Shown here: piece after piece, positions 5,184 to 5,857 of the stretch | Position numbering within the stretch: position 1 is the stretch's first letter | How the letters are laid out: the number at the start of each line of letters is the position of its first letter | Origin: Candidatus Nitrosymbiomonas sp. | Lineage (GTDB): Bacteria; Sysuimicrobiota; Sysuimicrobiia; Sysuimicrobiales; Humicultoraceae | DNA length: 5,857 bases | NCBI GenBank assembly: GCA_020724185.1 | Contig: DYHL01000168.1 | Span: forward strand, 1 to 5,857 | Direction of reading: 5' to 3' | Program-made: the position numbers and the translations under genes | Notes under the pieces: model-generated | Databases searched by the model: none | Told to the model about the DNA's origin: nothing | Seen by the model: the letters and a program-made list of their open reading frames with translations, nothing else

Positions 5184-5857
5184 ATGGCAATACGAGAGAC
5201 CATCCTCAACGTTGCTTCAGAGCGAAGGGAGTTTCGGACCTCTGACGTGCTCGACGCCCTGGACCACGCTGTGTCCCGTCAGTACATGAGCGCGGCGATC
5301 AACTCCCTCGTGAAGGAAGGCCACCTGGTCATGGGAGGCTCCACTCGGGGCGCCTTCTACGCTTCTCCCAAGAACGCCCCGGCCCTGGGCCTGACAATCA
5401 AGAAGCGGCTGGCGAACAGATCCTTGCGAGAGGATGAAGTGCTTGAGGGTCTGAAGCGCAAGGCCCTCTTCCTGGCGGGACTCAGAAGGAACGTGGGTGA
5501 CATCTTCGCCTATGCCTTCTCTGAGATGCTCAACAACGCGATCGAGCACTCCGGGTCTCAAAACATCGAGGTCGAAGTGGCCAAGAGCCGCGGATGGCTT
5601 ACGTTTGTCGTACGCGACTATGGCGTGGGCGTGTTCAGGAACGTCGTGAGGAAGCGAACCCTCGACTCGGAGCTAGAGGCAACCCAGAACCTGCTCAAGG
5701 GCAAGACGACCACGCAGCCCCAGGCACATTCAGGAGAAGGAATCTTCTTCACGTCGAAGGTCGGAGACGTCTTCATCCTGGAGAGCTTCAACTACAGGCT
5801 AAGCCGAAGTTCCCGACGATGCAACGCCGGAAAGGGGCACAGATACTGGGCTGGGGG
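5184..5857 (+). CDS. Winged-helix protein with GHKL/histidine-kinase-like ATPase domain (3' end outside window)
   Basis: The frame is open from ATG 5184 to the edge, giving 224 complete codons. Residues 1 to about 62 look like a winged helix: TSDVLDAL, then SRQYMSAAINSLVKEGHLV, a recognition-helix pattern, then a GAFYA wing. From about residue 90 a GHKL-type ATP-binding domain follows. Its N box is SEMLNNAIEHS (113-123, E114, N118, H122), its G1 box VRDYGVGVF (143-151, D145, G147, G149), and its G2 box HSGEGIFFTSK (182-192). No phosphoacceptor-histidine domain or membrane segment is seen before it, so it is a soluble ATPase rather than a classical sensor kinase. Known proteins with this order often end in a STAS-like DUF4325 domain, which here would lie beyond the window. 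Third positions are about two-thirds G/C over the first 30 codons against about 90% in the amidohydrolase. The last 20 residues fit the family poorly. DNA binding and a regulatory role are inferred from the domains. Confidence 0.78.
   Translation, partial: MAIRETILNVASERREFRTSDVLDALDHAVSRQYMSAAINSLVKEGHLVMGGSTRGAFYASPKNAPALGLTIKKRLANRSLREDEVLEGLKRKALFLAGLRRNVGDIFAYAFSEMLNNAIEHSGSQNIEVEVAKSRGWLTFVVRDYGVGVFRNVVRKRTLDSELEATQNLLKGKTTTQPQAHSGEGIFFTSKVGDVFILESFNYRLSRSSRRCNAGKGHRYWAG

Noticed and set aside
5217..5561. Minus-strand open frame of 114 residues
   Set aside because: It is antisense to the winged helix and ATPase N box of the plus-strand gene and shows no family features.

Overview
The window is high-GC bacterial DNA. 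GC-rich third codon positions, TGCTACA-type -10 boxes, GTG starts and at least one probable leaderless gene fit a deep-branching high-GC bacterium, possibly anaerobic or thermophilic. I cannot name a phylum from the sequence. Most of the content is recognisable metabolism. I found no transposase, integrase, CRISPR array or prophage gene.

Layout. Bases 1-60 hold the last codons of an unidentified plus-strand gene. It converges on a minus-strand pair (about 71-2361), nfnA then nfnB (also annotated sudB/sudA or gltA-like), overlapping by four bases. A 124-base gap with a terminator-like hairpin separates the pair from a minus-strand UlaG/UPF0173-type metallo-beta-lactamase-fold hydrolase (2486-3142). 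This hydrolase is transcribed divergently from a plus-strand adenine-deaminase-family amidohydrolase (3236-4969). The roughly 90-base divergent region holds a strong Shine-Dalgarno for the hydrolase, a perfect inverted repeat, and an extended -10 promoter for the amidohydrolase. A minus-strand tRNA-Phe(GAA) with encoded CCA lies at 5021-5096, with a well-formed promoter at 5110-5138. A plus-strand gene for a winged-helix/GHKL-ATPase regulatory protein starts at 5184 and runs off the end.

How the genes work together. NfnA and NfnB should form a cytoplasmic flavin and iron-sulfur complex that exchanges electrons among NADH, NADPH and ferredoxin (or polysulfide). The amidohydrolase belongs to the adenine deaminase family (COG1001) but lacks several signatures of true adenine deaminases, so its substrate is open. 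The MBL-fold protein has no assignable substrate. The regulator-like ATPase has visibly less GC-biased codons than its neighbours.

The points most worth a second look are the divergent amidohydrolase, the probable leaderless start of that gene (with a weaker match of the same spacing at nfnA), a tRNA-Phe with G37 instead of A37, and the odd C-terminal end of the regulator. I did not find convincing evidence of a wholly new multi-gene system.
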